From Acorus gramineus (Eukaryota; Streptophyta; Magnoliopsida; Acorales; Acoraceae), in assembly GCA_030737835.1 (NCBI GenBank), contig CM060847.1:19617323-19681322 (forward strand): DNA of 64,000 bases, given 5' to 3'. The stretch's first letter is position 1, and the number at the start of each line of letters is the position of its first letter. The translations under genes and the position numbers were made by a program. Below, one piece after another: positions 30,250 to 42,693 of the stretch. Below the pieces are notes generated by a model, which did not search any database, was not told the DNA's origin, and saw only the letters and a program-made list of their open reading frames with translations.

Positions 30250-32849
30250 ATTTCAGAACAAAATAAAAATTGTTGAATGTTATTAGCATTCAGATAGTGA
30301 AGAGTTTAATTTAGACAATTGAACTTTTGATGATCTCTAACCTACTGTTATGTTGCTTTGGAGGCAAATTTCATAAACACGGTTCATACCTTTGTCTCAT
30401 CTAATACACTGTTGATTTGAAAATTTGATCTTCACTACTCTCTCCTAATCTGTGATGGATTTTTATCTTTTGTTGTGTTTCCTTTAAATCGGTGCAAATA
30501 TTAAAGGCTTGTGATATTTTATTACTACATTTAGAATTCGAGTTCTATTTAGGAAATGTTTTGGTGGATTTAATTGATGAATAATCTTTTAAGTTTGCAG
30601 TTTTAGAAAATAAAAATAAGACAACTTGTATTTTGTATTAATTGCATTTAATTTGTGCATTATTATGATTCATTGATGCATAAAGACGTTCCAGTTGAGC
30701 TGGCCTCCCATGTAAATTAAAGCAGCTGTTATGCTTTTCAAATAATGATAAATTAATGCATGCATACAGAGTTTCTAAATGTCTTTGATATATTTTATCA
30801 TTGCATTTTATATGTCCAGATGATTTTACATGAGTCATGATATAATATTTTTATCACAAAATTATGTCATAGTTGAGATGATAATTTATGACGAGATCAT
30901 GTTGAATATCTTACTTCATATTGCATGTAGAATATCATGTGAGGTTTATATTAATTCTTTTAATAGAATTGTCATATTCTCTTCTGTGACAAATGTGTGG
31001 TGTAGAATATTACGATTAGCCATTTGTCCTATGAATTTTGATATTGATATGCTTGATGGTGGAGAACTTATGGTCCTTCATTATATTGTATATGTTTTAT
31101 TGAGCTAAGTTATTATTTTTGTTAGCTCCAATAATAGATATAAAATTCAATAAAATATCTTTATGAGTTTAATATTGAATAAAAAAAAAAAAATTGTTAT
31201 TGCAATGCGTTATCTTAAAATTGTATAGGCATGCATCCATGCATAAAAATCAAGTGCATAAATTGAATTTTTTTTTAAAATCAAGTGATTTGGCACATCA
31301 ACGTTTTACTTTTATGAAACATATGGATGTTTTAATGAGTAATATGAAACGTCTTCATTAATAAATTGTAATATTTATGGGGTCTTTAAAATACTTTGTT
31401 GCAATTTGACAACAGCGGCATGGAAACTCTTTATATCCGGAAATTCATTTATCATTTCTCATATTATTATTTTATGAATGACATGGAAATGAAATATGCA
31501 TGATGGATTTTATTGATAGACATGAATAATAGTAACGAGACTGTTATTATGTTTTCCATTTTAGTAGTTTTACATACAAATCGATGTGTCCATTATTATA
31601 TTCTTGTTCTTTCCATTTTGATCATATTATTAAATTAAATTATTATTTTGTGTCTGTGATAATGGTTGAATTTGTCATCATAGCTTGGCTTTTTATTAAA
31701 TTCCAATGATGAGGTGAAAGAACATGGATATATACAATATAGTCAAATCTTTGAGAAAGACTATATCAATTTTTCAAAGACAATGATACATGTTATATGA
31801 GGCTATTGGAATTCTCCTCTGATGTTATATTATAATGATCATTCTTCTGGAAATCTCCATATATTTCGATGATATATTTCAAGATATGAAGCAAGCGCTC
31901 TACATAGTATTCTGTTGATATCATACATGCTGGTTATCAATTCAAGGGAGAATATTATCTTATACGTGTCTTCTGCTTTTCTGATGCATATGGTATAAAT
32001 ATTATTTGGGTTTCATATTTTTTAATATTATATGAGAAGCAGCAATGACAAATGGTATGTCTATTGAAGGTATGTGATTAAAAACTATTTTATTTTAATA
32101 GTACATGCTTACATGTATATAACTTGGTAAATATAGCATATTTTATATATCCATGACAATGTAGGAGTTTCTTTGTAACTCGTATATTTATGTGATAAAT
32201 ATGACCAAGTTTTGGGAATTAAAAGCATGTGATATGTAGAGAAAACTAAAATAGAATGTAAGTGGATTCTATTTATGTTTTATGTGAAAAATAAATGATC
32301 ATTTATGAGTAGAGATTTATTTCACAAGTATCTCCTAATTAGAAATGCCATGCATTTATTCATGGAATAATATGTAAATTCATATTAATATGGGGGTTAT
32401 GACTATGACTAGAGAATTAAATGCATGTAATTTGTAGAGGAAAGTAAAATGGATTCCATATATGTTTCATATAGTTGATATATATATGCTCATTTTTTAT
32501 TAGAGATATTTGTTTCATTATTATTATTTCAAATTGAGAATTTGATGATTATATTCATTCATGAAAAAATATGTGGGGACATATTTGAATATATGAAATA
32601 AATGAGCATTATGTTTTCATTTTATAGCATGTTAGTCAAGTCAAGAAATTATGAGTATGAGAAAAGAGTTTGATATATTATAATTATGTATTCATAGGTG
32701 AATATTACATTTCATAAAGCATGCTATTTTATGAGTTGTGGGGGCTGTGAATAAATTCACATGTAACCTTAAAAAAAAAAAAATTATACTGGCGAGTAGG
32801 CTGGTTTAATTATTCATCGAGAGGAATCTGATACCCTGAGTTTATACTC
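30250..32849 (+). other. Decayed internal region of copia; no intact gene
   Basis: Very AT-rich with no long open frame. I could not recognise gag, protease, integrase or RT motifs, so most of the polyprotein is deleted or mutated beyond sight. Confidence 0.6.
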
Positions 32850-33036
32850 TTAATGGGATCTCATACAACATGGTGTAATCTCACTTGATTTCATCAAATC
32901 AGTGAGCAATATTGCAGATCCACTTACTAAAGGTCTAGCGAGGAGGCTAGTCTTTTCTGCATCGAGGGGGATGGGTCTAAAGCCTGTAATGTATACCACA
33001 GTGGACAGCCTACCTATCCAAATGGAGATCTCATGA
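32850..33036 (+). pseudogene. Remnant of copia RNase H C-terminus
   Basis: In one frame: WDLIQHGVISLDFIKSV, SNIADPLTKGLARR, SRGMGLKPV, then a TGA. ADPLTKGL and RGMGLKP are the usual end of plant copia polyproteins. An in-frame TAA directly upstream at about 32852 ends the readable part. Confidence 0.85.
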
Positions 33037-33526
33037 GGAAAGGTTCAAAGGGAAAAACAAACTGATGTGTATCTATGTTAAGTACTGAAATAAAATTAAA
33101 CTTTAATGTTTTATTTAAAGAACATCTCTATGGTGCCAGTACTTTTAACTGTGTCGGTATAGGAAGAGCAATCGTTCTGAATTAATTCAAGGCCTCTAAG
33201 ACAGGGTGTAGCACCGCACAGTGCACCCTTTGAGAATTATACTATGTTTTCTCGAAACACCCATGAATCAAGATAAGCGTAACGGCCGCAATGCGCACAC
33301 CGATAAAGGACCTGGTCTAGTTCTTATACTGTGTTGTGTGACTTATTGAAGTTTGATCAAAAGGGTATAGTTCAACACCTAGTTTACTACGTCCCTTCAA
33401 ATGGAAGTTAGTTAACACTAAGTGAGGTTCAAAGCCCTAAGCTACCTCACCGAACACACAGTATTGTATCGCCCAAATTTATTTTTTATTTTCTTTGTAA
33501 TAAAATTATTTAATTTTGTAGGGGAT

Positions 33527-34057
33527 TGTTGAAAAATTAATACATTTCCTTAAAAAAATATATTAATTAGTTTCCAAATAAATATTTAAAATTTAATGGG
33601 ATAAACGTTTTATTTTTCATAACGGCTCGCAACGTTTGAATATTAAACATTGGAAATAAATATGATAATCGAAAACGCTTTTCATAATTGGTGTGTGTAA
33701 TTATTGCTAACGTTACACCTCCAATGGTCGAATCTCTGTGCTTATAAAAAGGCCACCTTCACAGAGATTCATATGATGCGAAAAAGTAATCCTCCACAAA
33801 CAGAGTTCTTATTTTTCTTATTCTTTTGGGCGATCAAGTCTGCGACCGATTCTACTTCTCTTCCTGCTTGCACCAAGAAGAGAACATTGAGGGCTGGGTG
33901 GTTTTATCTTGGGAACAGGTCGTCGAGAAGCCTGTGCGATTGAGGGGCCGTATTCTGTTATGAAGACAGCGTTACCATGTGACTCTATGCCAGGCTCTTC
34001 TAATCCCTATCTTCATATTCTTTCTGTTTTCTCTGATAATAGCTAATTTTTCCAACA
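33527..34057 (+). repeat. 3' LTR of the decayed copia
   Basis: 531 bp, TGTTG...CCAACA, followed by resumed TLP sequence. It contains GCTTATAAAAAGGCC as likely TATA box. Confidence 0.88.
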
Positions 34058-34352
34058 ATAGACGGGGAACCATAGGTGGTGCAGGCGAGGACCCCGCCAC
34101 AATCGCCGGTGTGGCAATGGCCATTGCCCGAGCCGTCAAAGGAGCAGCCCGTGCGGGCCCACAATCGTGCTCCAGTTGTGCTGGCGGGGACCTTGAAGGT
34201 CCAGGACTGGCCTGAGTTGAGCTGTTGGCCGCCGCCGGGGACGGCTGCGGCCCACACTGTGTAGGAGCATTTGTTGACTACGTTGATGGTGGCAGCGTTG
34301 GAGAGGGGGATCAGGAGGAGGAGTGAAGAGAGAGGGGGGATTGTGTGGCCAT
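34058..34352 (-). pseudogene. Thaumatin-like protein pseudogene 3, 5' part
   Basis: ATG at 34352 in the standard AATGGCCACACAA context. The signal-peptide reading is broken: the ATG frame hits TGA after 13 codons. The mature part ([49 protein letters not shown]) is in another frame. The copia insertion ends it at 34058. Confidence 0.88.
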
Positions 34353-35422
34353 TTTTGGGATGGTTTTGTGTTGTGTGTGATGTTGGAATTGGGATTGGTT
34401 TGCATGTATTTATAGATGGGGTGAACCTTTTAAATTTATTGAATTCTAGTTTTCAGTGTTTGGCATGAAAAAAAAGGGAGACTTTGACGAGTGACCCTTC
34501 ATGAGATGGGAAGAAATTTCTAAACCACTACTGGTCATGAATATGAACAAATGATGGAGGGGAAAGAAAACAAGCTGATTAATCGAGTATGGCGATGGAA
34601 GTCTAGGCACACATATATCAAGAAAATATGTGGGAGTTGCTTCGATGATGTATGCGGGATTAGGGCCGCTATATAGCAAAGGCGAAGGACATTCAATTTC
34701 GCAACGGGAGCATATACATAGAGGGGTGATCAAATGCGTGTTTCTCTCGTCGGTTAGATGTCTCATCTAACCTCGAGGAAGGGCGTCGTGATCCACCCTC
34801 AAATGCTTTTGTTTCTCGCCAGGCTTTTGTATTCTTGTCTTACGTTTCTATTCTCCCTCCATTAGGAGTTTGTAATTTGAATTCAGTAAATGAAATCGGA
34901 TAGCAAACATTTACCTTTTCTTCAAAAAAACAATAAGGAATTTTAACACAAGTAAACTTTGAATAGAGCTTGAGTTTATCTAGGCATCCGTTTTTAGTGA
35001 TTAATTCTAGTTCACATAGTAGAAAATCCAAATCTAAGATAAGTATAAAATAATGTAGGGAAGAAATAGAAGGAAGAGCACAATCCTATTTATAGACTTA
35101 ATGACTTTAGTTCAGACAGAGTCAAATCTCAACAGAGTTTAATTAAATCATTCAGTTGAAATTCGATCTTATCTATTACAACTCAACAAATTCTTATTCT
35201 TAATACACATTTATTTTGATCTTAAATTCAGTAAAATGTTTGTCTTTAATCAAAGGGTTAAACACAGTCTTTTTTACATTATCAAAATAGTCATATATCT
35301 CGTGAGCTAACCAGCGAAATATATATCTTATTTGATTTATATACCTTGTTAATTTTTTTTTTTACATTTGTTAAAGATGAGCTCACAAGATATATGACTT
35401 CTTCTTATTTCATTTGAAGTCT
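34353..35422 (-). promoter_or_regulatory. Upstream region of TLP pseudogene 3
   Basis: A TATA box (TATAAATA on the minus strand, about 34411-34418) is in the family position. About 34980-35400 aligns in reverse with 9180-9480 upstream of TLP pseudogene 1. About 34500-34900 has no recognised match or gene. Confidence 0.55.
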
Positions 35423-35430
35423 CCGACTTC

Positions 35431-35908
35431 TAGGGGTGGTAAACGAGCCAAGCTTTGACCTGCTCAGGCTCGGCTCGTTTAGTATCAGGCTCGGCTCGGG
35501 AACGAGCTTTATTTTGTGTTCAAGCTCGGCTCGTTGGGCTCATGAAAAGCTCGGTTAAAGCTTGGCTCGGCTCGTTTGTTAAACAAGCCAAGCTGAAGCT
35601 CGAATCAAGGCTCGGCTCGGGCTCGTTTAGCTAAAAAAAATCTTGTTTAGTATTTAAGAAGTCACATTTCATAAATCACAACACCTTATACATGTGAAAG
35701 TAACATAAGTTTGGGCTCGGGCTCGGCTCGGGCTCGGCTCGTTAACCTTTTTTCAGTTAAGTAAACGAGCTCGTCTAGGCTCGGGCTCGGCTCGTTTACA
35801 AACCGAGCTTTAAAAATTGTTCAAGCTCGGCTCGTTTGTCTAATCGAACGAGCCTGAGCGAGCTTTAACCGAGCCGAGCCCAAGCTGCTCGGCTCGTTTA
35901 CCAGCCCT
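35431..35908. mobile_element. hAT-type MITE, 478 bp, with 8-bp target duplication
   Basis: Terminal inverted repeats TAGGGGTGGTAAACGAGCC and (reversed) AGGGCTGGTAAACGAGCC, flanked by CCGACTTC at 35423-35430 and 35909-35916. Built largely of repeated GCTCGGCTCG; no coding sequence. Relatives at 19427, 21334 and 63395. Confidence 0.88.
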
Positions 35909-35916
35909 CCGACTTC

Positions 35917-36266
35917 AAACGCCTTTTTTTTATTAGTCCTTGGACAAAATGTATCTATGATTTTATAAGTATTTTGATATATATATTTAGAACTTTTATA
36001 TAAAATGTTTAATGAAATATCAAAATCAAAACTATGTGAATAGCCATCAGTTAGCCCAAACAAACGGATGTTTGGTGGATAGATTATCAACTAAATAGAT
36101 AGTTAAAGTTGGACATTGAAAAAGAAACACGAAGAAGAAAAGAATTGAACAATGCTTACGATTATTTAAAAATAAAAATCATACCATCAATGTGACACGT
36201 ACTCTTTGGCCTTTCTCTGTCGTCTGTGATGTACACCATCATGATTGATGCACTCAAACTCATTGC
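35917..36266. other. AT-rich intergenic DNA; nothing recognised
   Basis: No coding region or repeat family identified. Confidence 0.4.
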
Positions 36267-36898
36267 GGCCCGAAATCCTGACCCGCCCGGCCTGTGCCCA
36301 TTCGTATGCTGGCCCGGCTCCCAGGTCTGCCTGAAGTTGGCCCATTCGGGCTGGCCCGTAGGCCCGTCCGCGGGCCCTGCCTGTAGGCCCATGGGGGCAA
36401 TCCAATAAATGAGTAACATGTAATTTTTATTTGAATTGCGGTTGAATTATAAAAATTATTGATATTTATGTAGGTGCCAACCTAGTTAGGTACTTACAGT
36501 TATTTATTTTTTTAAATAATTAATTCATTTAATATTTTTATTTTAAAAATTCAATAGATATAAATATTTTTTTAACATTATATTTTAAATTTTGTGTTAT
36601 TTTAATATTATATAAAATGAACAACTTAAAATTAAAAAATCAAAAGAAATAAGATGTTTAGAATTTGGGCCAGTAGGCCTGCCCATGGGACCAAACCCAG
36701 ACCCGGCCCGTGAGGCCTGTTCAGGCTTGAGCCCGTGGGTAGGGCCTTGGCCCGTGGGTTGGCCTGGGCCTTTTTTTTTTGCCTCGGCCCGACCTGACCC
36801 GGGCTTGCTGGCCAAGCAGGCTAGTGGGCCTGGGCTCAGTGCCGGGCTTGAGCCCTATTTCAACGGGCTGGCCCAGCCCGGCCCGTTGCTGACCCCTA
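36267..36898. mobile_element. GC-ended repeat, probably hAT-like MITE
   Basis: GC-rich ends built on GGCCCG/CGGGCC (36267-36400, 36660-36898) around an AT-rich centre. The right end reversed reads GGGGTCAGCAACGGGCC, typical of hAT-like plant elements. The left end is not clearly bounded and I found no target duplication. The open frames (for example 36685-37131) are compositional. Confidence 0.5.
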
Positions 36899-37208
36899 AA
36901 CTCAGGGAGATGAATGAAAATGTGACAATATATTTTTTTTGTTGTGGAGTGTTTTTCCTTTCTTTGGATTCAAGTGAGCGTTCTTCTAGCCATGTTGGAG
37001 TGGGTCTATTGTGTGTGTACGTGCCTGTGTGTGTATTGTTGTTCGGTGCTGCATGGCGCCACGCAATTTCATCCAGAATTTGTCTGACACAGAGAAAAAA
37101 AAAAAAAAAATCAAAACCAAAACCACTCTAGTGGCATTTGGAAGGCACATAGAGTCACTCATGCTCTGGACTTTGTTTATGTGGTCTCCCCACCTCTCCG
37201 TATGTTGT
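36899..37208. other. Intergenic DNA; nothing recognised
   Basis: A GTGTGTACGTGCCTGTGTG stretch near 37010 and a poly-A run near 37097. No gene. Confidence 0.35.
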
Positions 37209-37211
37209 TTA

Positions 37212-37441
37212 GGTAGCGTTTAGTTGCGTAATTACGCAGCTTTTGTGATTACAAAAAGCTGGTTCTCCAATCATGTAATCAAATAGTTTCGCAATCACAT
37301 CTTTCTATAAATAGATTCCAGACAAATAGTGTCCAAAAGCTGCGATTTGAAAAAGCTGGGGGAGACAGCTTCCTGCAGAATCAGTTTGAAATCCTGCGAG
37401 TACAGAAAATCAGTTTTGCAATCGCATTACCAAACGCTACC
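37212..37441. mobile_element. Tourist-like (PIF/Harbinger) MITE, 230 bp
   Basis: GGTAGCGTTT ends are perfect inverted repeats, flanked by TTA (37209-37211 and 37442-37444). Non-coding, with TAATTACGCAGC near the left end and CAATCGCATTACC near the right. Confidence 0.75.
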
Positions 37442-37658
37442 TTAGCCTAGAAACTATTTGGTTTGCCACATAATCTTGTCCTGGGGCTGGAACCGAGTCG
37501 CTTTTGAAAGTGATTTGCCGGCTGTGGTGAAGCTTTCTGACTTGAGCTGATATAATACAAACAGTCCATGGAAATTATCAGAATTTTATCACTGGTTGTT
37601 CAGTCTGTTAAGCAACTTTGTAAGACTTCAACCTTTTTGTCTGGGCGCTGCTTTTATT

Positions 37659-37680
37659 GGGGGGGGGGGGGGGGGGGGGG
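37659..37680 (+). repeat. Poly-G tract of 22 bases
   Basis: Uninterrupted G run. A shorter run of about 11 G lies in the FAR1-type pseudogene near 40773. Such homopolymers are prone to length error in sequencing and can form quadruplexes. Confidence 0.9.
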
Positions 37681-37944
37681 ATTCAACCATCTTGAGTGTT
37701 TTAATTCCATTTGAGTAGGTCTCCTTATCTTCGATTGTCTTTGCTTTAAGTGACTCAGAAAAGATACAACTCGGTGACAAAATTTAATACGATATTTATG
37801 TGCTAATTGTTGGAATTCAAGTGCAGCATACATGTTAATTGCCTTTTTAACACCCTGATCAGGCACACTTAATGTTTAGTTGTATAAACAACCACCTGCA
37901 CCAACTTCACTCAATGTCAATGTCCCTACAGTATAATATCGGGA

Positions 37945-39125
37945 CGGTTATTTAAACCCCCATTTAATGGAAAACTGCATCTATAGGAAAAGCTACTCAA
38001 CTAATTTTTTGAAACCTATAAAACCATCCCTTAATAAATACTATTTTGTAAAACCAACCCAATCCATTTAACAAAATTATTTCTTTCTCTTCAACCCATC
38101 TCCATATGTGCGCCATTTCGATCGCCGGCCACGGCACTCGTTGCTCACAGTCCTCTGCTCCACTCGCCTTTCCTCTCTTTCCTTCGCCACTCCAATATTG
38201 CTCCACCCATCAGTAACCGTTCTTTGTTCGATATCGAAGTGTAAGGTCACCGTCCACCCGCCGGTCACCGTCTTTTGTTTGATATTGATATTGTTCCACC
38301 CGTCGGTTGCCACTCCTTGTTATTTATACTTCCTCCATCTTCTTTTTCATCTTCTTCTTCTTGTTGTTGACCTCGTTTGTGTTATATTTTGTCATATGAA
38401 ACCCTAATCAATGATTTTGATTCATTTTCTAATTATGAATTTGATATAATTTTGTTTTTATCTATATTCAAACTTGGCTAGCAATATAAATTAACAATGA
38501 CTTATTTTATTAAAATACGTGATTGATGTTAGTTTAAAAAGCATAACTCTTTTGTTTTGTGTGCATATGATCCTACTAGGTATATAACTTTTAATTTCTT
38601 AAATATGATTGAGTATTTACTTAATTTTTTACAATGTAGTGTGACTCACAAAGAACGTATTTGACCTACAACTTTCAATCGAAAATATTGTTCCAATGAC
38701 ATGGCATCGAGTTCTTGAGATGATGAGGTTCAAGCAGATCTATAAGAAGTAGCTTGCGCTTATTTGTTGGTATCAACACTGTTACTATCGGCCATTGGCA
38801 CTTTTTTCGACATCTCATGTATCGACTGATACTTATCTTTTTATTTTTCAATAATCTGCTAGTATCGACACTCCGTTTGACGACATATTTAATACATATC
38901 GACAGTACATGTGTCAATATTATAACAGAAAAAAAAAGTTTGTGTAACCTTTCAGTTTGGCACTAGAAGTGTCGACATATGTAGCAACGGTTGACACTAA
39001 GTTTGTCGAACAGTACAGGGGGTTGGTTTGGTTCAAAATGGGGTGTGGTTGATTTTTCTTTGATTTCGGGTGCACAAAAACTATTAATCACAGGGTGGTT
39101 TTCTTATTGTATGGGGTTGGGTATA
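37945..39125. mobile_element. Possible Mutator-like element rich in TCGACA motifs
   Basis: The ends show weak inverted similarity: CCCCATTTAATGGAAAAC on the left and, reversed, CCCCATACAATAAGAAAACC on the right, with CAACCCAA/CAACCCC blocks further in. Inside are many TCGACA/TGTCGA motifs as in the element at 47646-48737. There is a Ser/Pro-rich open stretch near 38108-38407 and no recognised gene. Target duplication not determined. Confidence 0.4.
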
Positions 39126-40083
39126 TAACACCTCTATAATATCAAACATGTGATTTTCCACATAGTTATTGAAAACAAAAAAGCCTATACCAAATGCAAA
39201 TCTTAACATACCAGGCACAAAGTTAATGAAAGTCCACAGGACAATCCCACAAATAGTCAACATATGTTTTGATTTTTTATTTTAGTAGTAACTTTATTTA
39301 ATGATATATATACTTTTATGACAAAAATATATACCTTCATGATATATCACATGGACCATTGACTGAGAGAGGTGTATACCTCGCTGCAGATCATCCTGTC
39401 CCTGCGCTCTCAATAGAGAACATCCCTTTAAATGTTGGGAAAAAATGACCCCCAAATAAAAACAATTCAATTTTTAGAGATCAACTACAATCAATCACTG
39501 AAAATATCACAAAGTGAATATGCACTCCCCTGGAAGTTTGGAAATGCTTCCAGATTTTCGGATTGCGTCCAAAATCTGATATTGGAGTAAAGATTTTGAA
39601 AGTGGAGAGGGATCGGTTATATAATTGGTACAATTAATTCACCATTAAAGAGAAGCTTATCACTCACTGTAATTAACAAAAAATGTGAGTGCTTAAAAAT
39701 CTCATCCAACTACCATTTGACTACATTACACACACACACACACACACATATATTAACACGCAAATTAAAAGAACACTTCCCTCTCAGCATCAAATACATA
39801 CCCACATTTACTCTCCTGCATTCCCATATAGAATCTTACGTCCAGGTTTCTTCTCAACTCAAATGCACCTCCTCAAAGTGGCATTTCCTGAATACCCATC
39901 TATCACTTAATGAACCATGAGATTTTCACTTTAATTATAAAAACAAAAAGACCATAATACCAACCTGACAACCCATCCTCCATTAAACGTCACTGATCTT
40001 CGATTCAAGGACCTGTTGTTTCAATCATTAAACATATTTAGCAACTATATATAAAACAAGGGTCTGATTCAAATCAGTAAAAC
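39126..40083. other. Intergenic DNA with a CA microsatellite
   Basis: (CA)n near 39729-39747. No gene or repeat family recognised; short open frames around the microsatellite are not credible genes. Confidence 0.4.
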
Positions 40084-41015
40084 ACTGAGCGGATAAAAAA
40101 ATGTAGCATTGGGACACTTGATAAAACCCCAGACATAGTCACCTGTTTTCCTATTGAGTTGCAAATGGCCAAAAGATACACTCATAAGCTTTTTCAGATG
40201 TTTCAGAAGAAAGTTGTTTCTTCTATGCAGTATGGTTCAATGTTGAAGCATTCAGAAGGTCAGGAGCAGGTCTATATTGTTAAAAGGGCAGGGGATTCAA
40301 CCAAATTTCGTGAGATTTTTTATAATCCTTCAAACCATGAGATTGCTTGTTCATGTTGCAGATTTGAAAATGAGGCATCCCATGCTCACATATTCTTGTT
40401 GCGTTGAGAAACAATTTTATTGATTACTGTCTAAAATCTCATTCTTGAAAGATGGACCACCACAGCCAAAGCGAAGATAGTATATGATGATGATGGAGTG
40501 GAGCTTCAAGTGCACACAGCTTCAAGTAAATGGAAAGGCAAAAAGAATCGCCTGATTGCTCGTGGCTTTATCGAATGCTTGCATGATGCTCCTGAAGAAG
40601 TGTGCAATGTGGCAGAGGAGATGTTAGATGATTTACGGAAGATGAAGGCCTCATACAGTGCAAGTGGTAGTCATACTCCATTACAATCTAGAAGCACGTC
40701 AATCCCTTCAAGCAGCAATGTCTATCCACCGAATGTATCAAAAACAAAAGGAAGTGGGAAAATATTGAAGAGGGGGGGGGGGGAAGAAATAGCGATGGAA
40801 GACATGGGAAAGATGAGACCTTGTAGCGTATGTGGTAAAAAGGAAAAACATAATGCGCGTACTTGTCCCAAACTAAAAGAAATGTAAGTTTTTGTGATCC
40901 GATGTATGAAAAAATAGTTTGTATTAAGTGTTTTTTTTTTTTTTACTAATATGTGATTGTGATGCTTTATTACAGGTCCTCACAAAACAATGAAGATGAT
41001 CCACAAGCAGTTTGA
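40084..41015 (+). pseudogene. FAR1/FHY3-related sequence (MULE-derived) C-terminal fragment
   Basis: Reading on plus: LQMAKRYTHKLFQMFQKKV, a SWIM-type stretch (EIACSCCRFENEASHAH; the expected Cys before His is missing), then after frameshifts ILERWTTTAKAKIVYDDDG, RLIARGFIECL, EEMLDDLRKM and a CCHC-like knuckle CSVCGKKEKHNARTCPKLK. An intron with GTAAGT...TTACAG (40884-40975) precedes a last short exon ending at TGA 41015. Family role: FAR1-related transcription factors derived from Mutator-like transposases. The MULE transposase core and DNA-binding domain are absent. It may be a dead gene copy or a transposon remnant. Confidence 0.75.
40884..40975 (+). other. Intron of the FAR1-related pseudogene
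   Basis: 92 bp, GTAAGT donor and TTACAG acceptor with a poly-T run. Removing it keeps the frame from PKLKEM into SSQNNEDDPQAV and a stop. Confidence 0.6.
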
Positions 41016-42688
41016 CAATTTAGTGTGGACTAAAGAAGTATGTAATCCTAAATTCAAATTTCCTTTTCTTCCTTAAAGTAAGCTGGGCAAAGTGTTCAAT
41101 TATGGTTTCTATCTTTCCCCTTTACATAATTCTGTTTTTATGAATAATTATGGTTTCTATTTATACATATTACATATGATTTCATCCAATTGCTCACATT
41201 TATTATTGGAAATCCTCTGCTACATCTTATACTTGGGAGACCGATGATGGAATTTATTTAATGGATGAAATATTATGTGGTGTGTGATTCATAAATTTAT
41301 AAGAGAGGTGATTGTTTGTGTCAGAGGTGTCCTAATTCATTTTTCTTGGCTATAGATCAAGTTTTTGGTGTGCTGTACAACATGTACTCAGATTTTGTGG
41401 TTTAGCAAAAGTGCATAATTTGGTACTTTGGAGATTTGGAGTTCAGAAAAGTATGAAGAGGTGAGCATGATATAATTATCCCATTTTTAGTTAGTAGGGT
41501 TCAGTAAAAAATTCACATTGATTGTTCACTGTATTTCAGGTTTGGTAGTGATCCACATGCGGTGAGGGCAAGGACTTCAACTTGGTGGATGTAATGGTTG
41601 AAGATTGACTCTGTTTTTTTAATATGTATAACTTGATGGATGTGCATGTGTGATGTTGATAGAACCGGTTTAATGTTTAACTTGATGGATGTTTTAGAAT
41701 AGGTGAGCATGATATTTCTATTTCAGAACTGGAGAACACCACTTGAATCCATCAATATTTCACATTGCATTATAGTCTCCTTATTGTTACTGCAAATGAA
41801 ACTTTTGATTAGCAGATTAGTTAGATGAAACCTTTGATTAGCAAATTAGTTAAGTAATGGTTGTTAAAATAGTGCATCCATTAAATAAATGTAGGCGTTC
41901 ATGGTAGCTAGTCAAGCGCAAGGAGGGATGATATATCAACCATTGCATCTCCATGTTTCAAGGTTGATCTGGACAAATTGGCTGAAGAAAACATACAAGT
42001 CTAGCTTTCCAGAAACTGCTCTATTTTGACATCTGCTGCCCTTTGAGTTATTGGTCTTCATTTTTCCAAGAAGGAAATAACAAAGAGGAACATGAAAGAA
42101 TTAAAAAAACTGCACATGCATCACTGCATGTGGGTGTGGAATGAGTCATATCTTCTGTAGTGATTAGCATCAATTGGTTTGGTCAATAACTCACATGGTG
42201 AAGATTAGCATATCTTGTCTCACCAATGTAGGAAGAGTCACATGATGAAGATGAGGAGGACATAGTGTCCCAGGCTGTGGAGAAGAACGGACGACCACAA
42301 AGAAATTCTTCACATGGTTTAGCTTGGGATCTACATTTTCTATTCTCTGCAATGGATGATATATCACCCCTCACTGTAATTCAATTCACATATGCAATTG
42401 GAATTTGGACATAATCCTTGAATATGAAATTTACACATTATCAATCCAAAACTTCTATTAAATATAAAAATAAAGAGGGGTTGCATCATTAAACCTCAAA
42501 TAGTGTTAAAAAACAGAAACTAGTGCATATATTGATCATACAAGCCCAGAGGATCCAAAATTTAGAATTTTTATCAATACACATCCCAAAAAACATTAAG
42601 GATCCTACAAGCATTAAAGCTATTTATGCTCCACTGAACTTTGAACCTACAAACACTGTGAACAACATGAATATGACAAAAGGACCTT
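41016..42688. other. Intergenic DNA; nothing recognised
   Basis: No coding region, clear repeat family or RNA gene found. It may include 3' UTR of the FAR1-related copy. Confidence 0.4.
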
Positions 42689-42693
42689 CATGA

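Larger units (their letters stand above)
29721..34057 (+). mobile_element. Decayed Ty1/copia element splitting TLP pseudogene 3
   Basis: Two LTRs of about 530 bp (29721-30249, 33527-34057) begin TGTTG. The right ends CCAACA and the left has decayed to CCAACT. A purine tract (TAGGGGAT) precedes the right LTR, setting plus orientation. The only recognisable coding DNA is the end of RNase H at about 32850-33036. The flanking pentamers TTAGG and ATAGA agree at only three positions, as expected for an old insertion. Confidence 0.88.
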
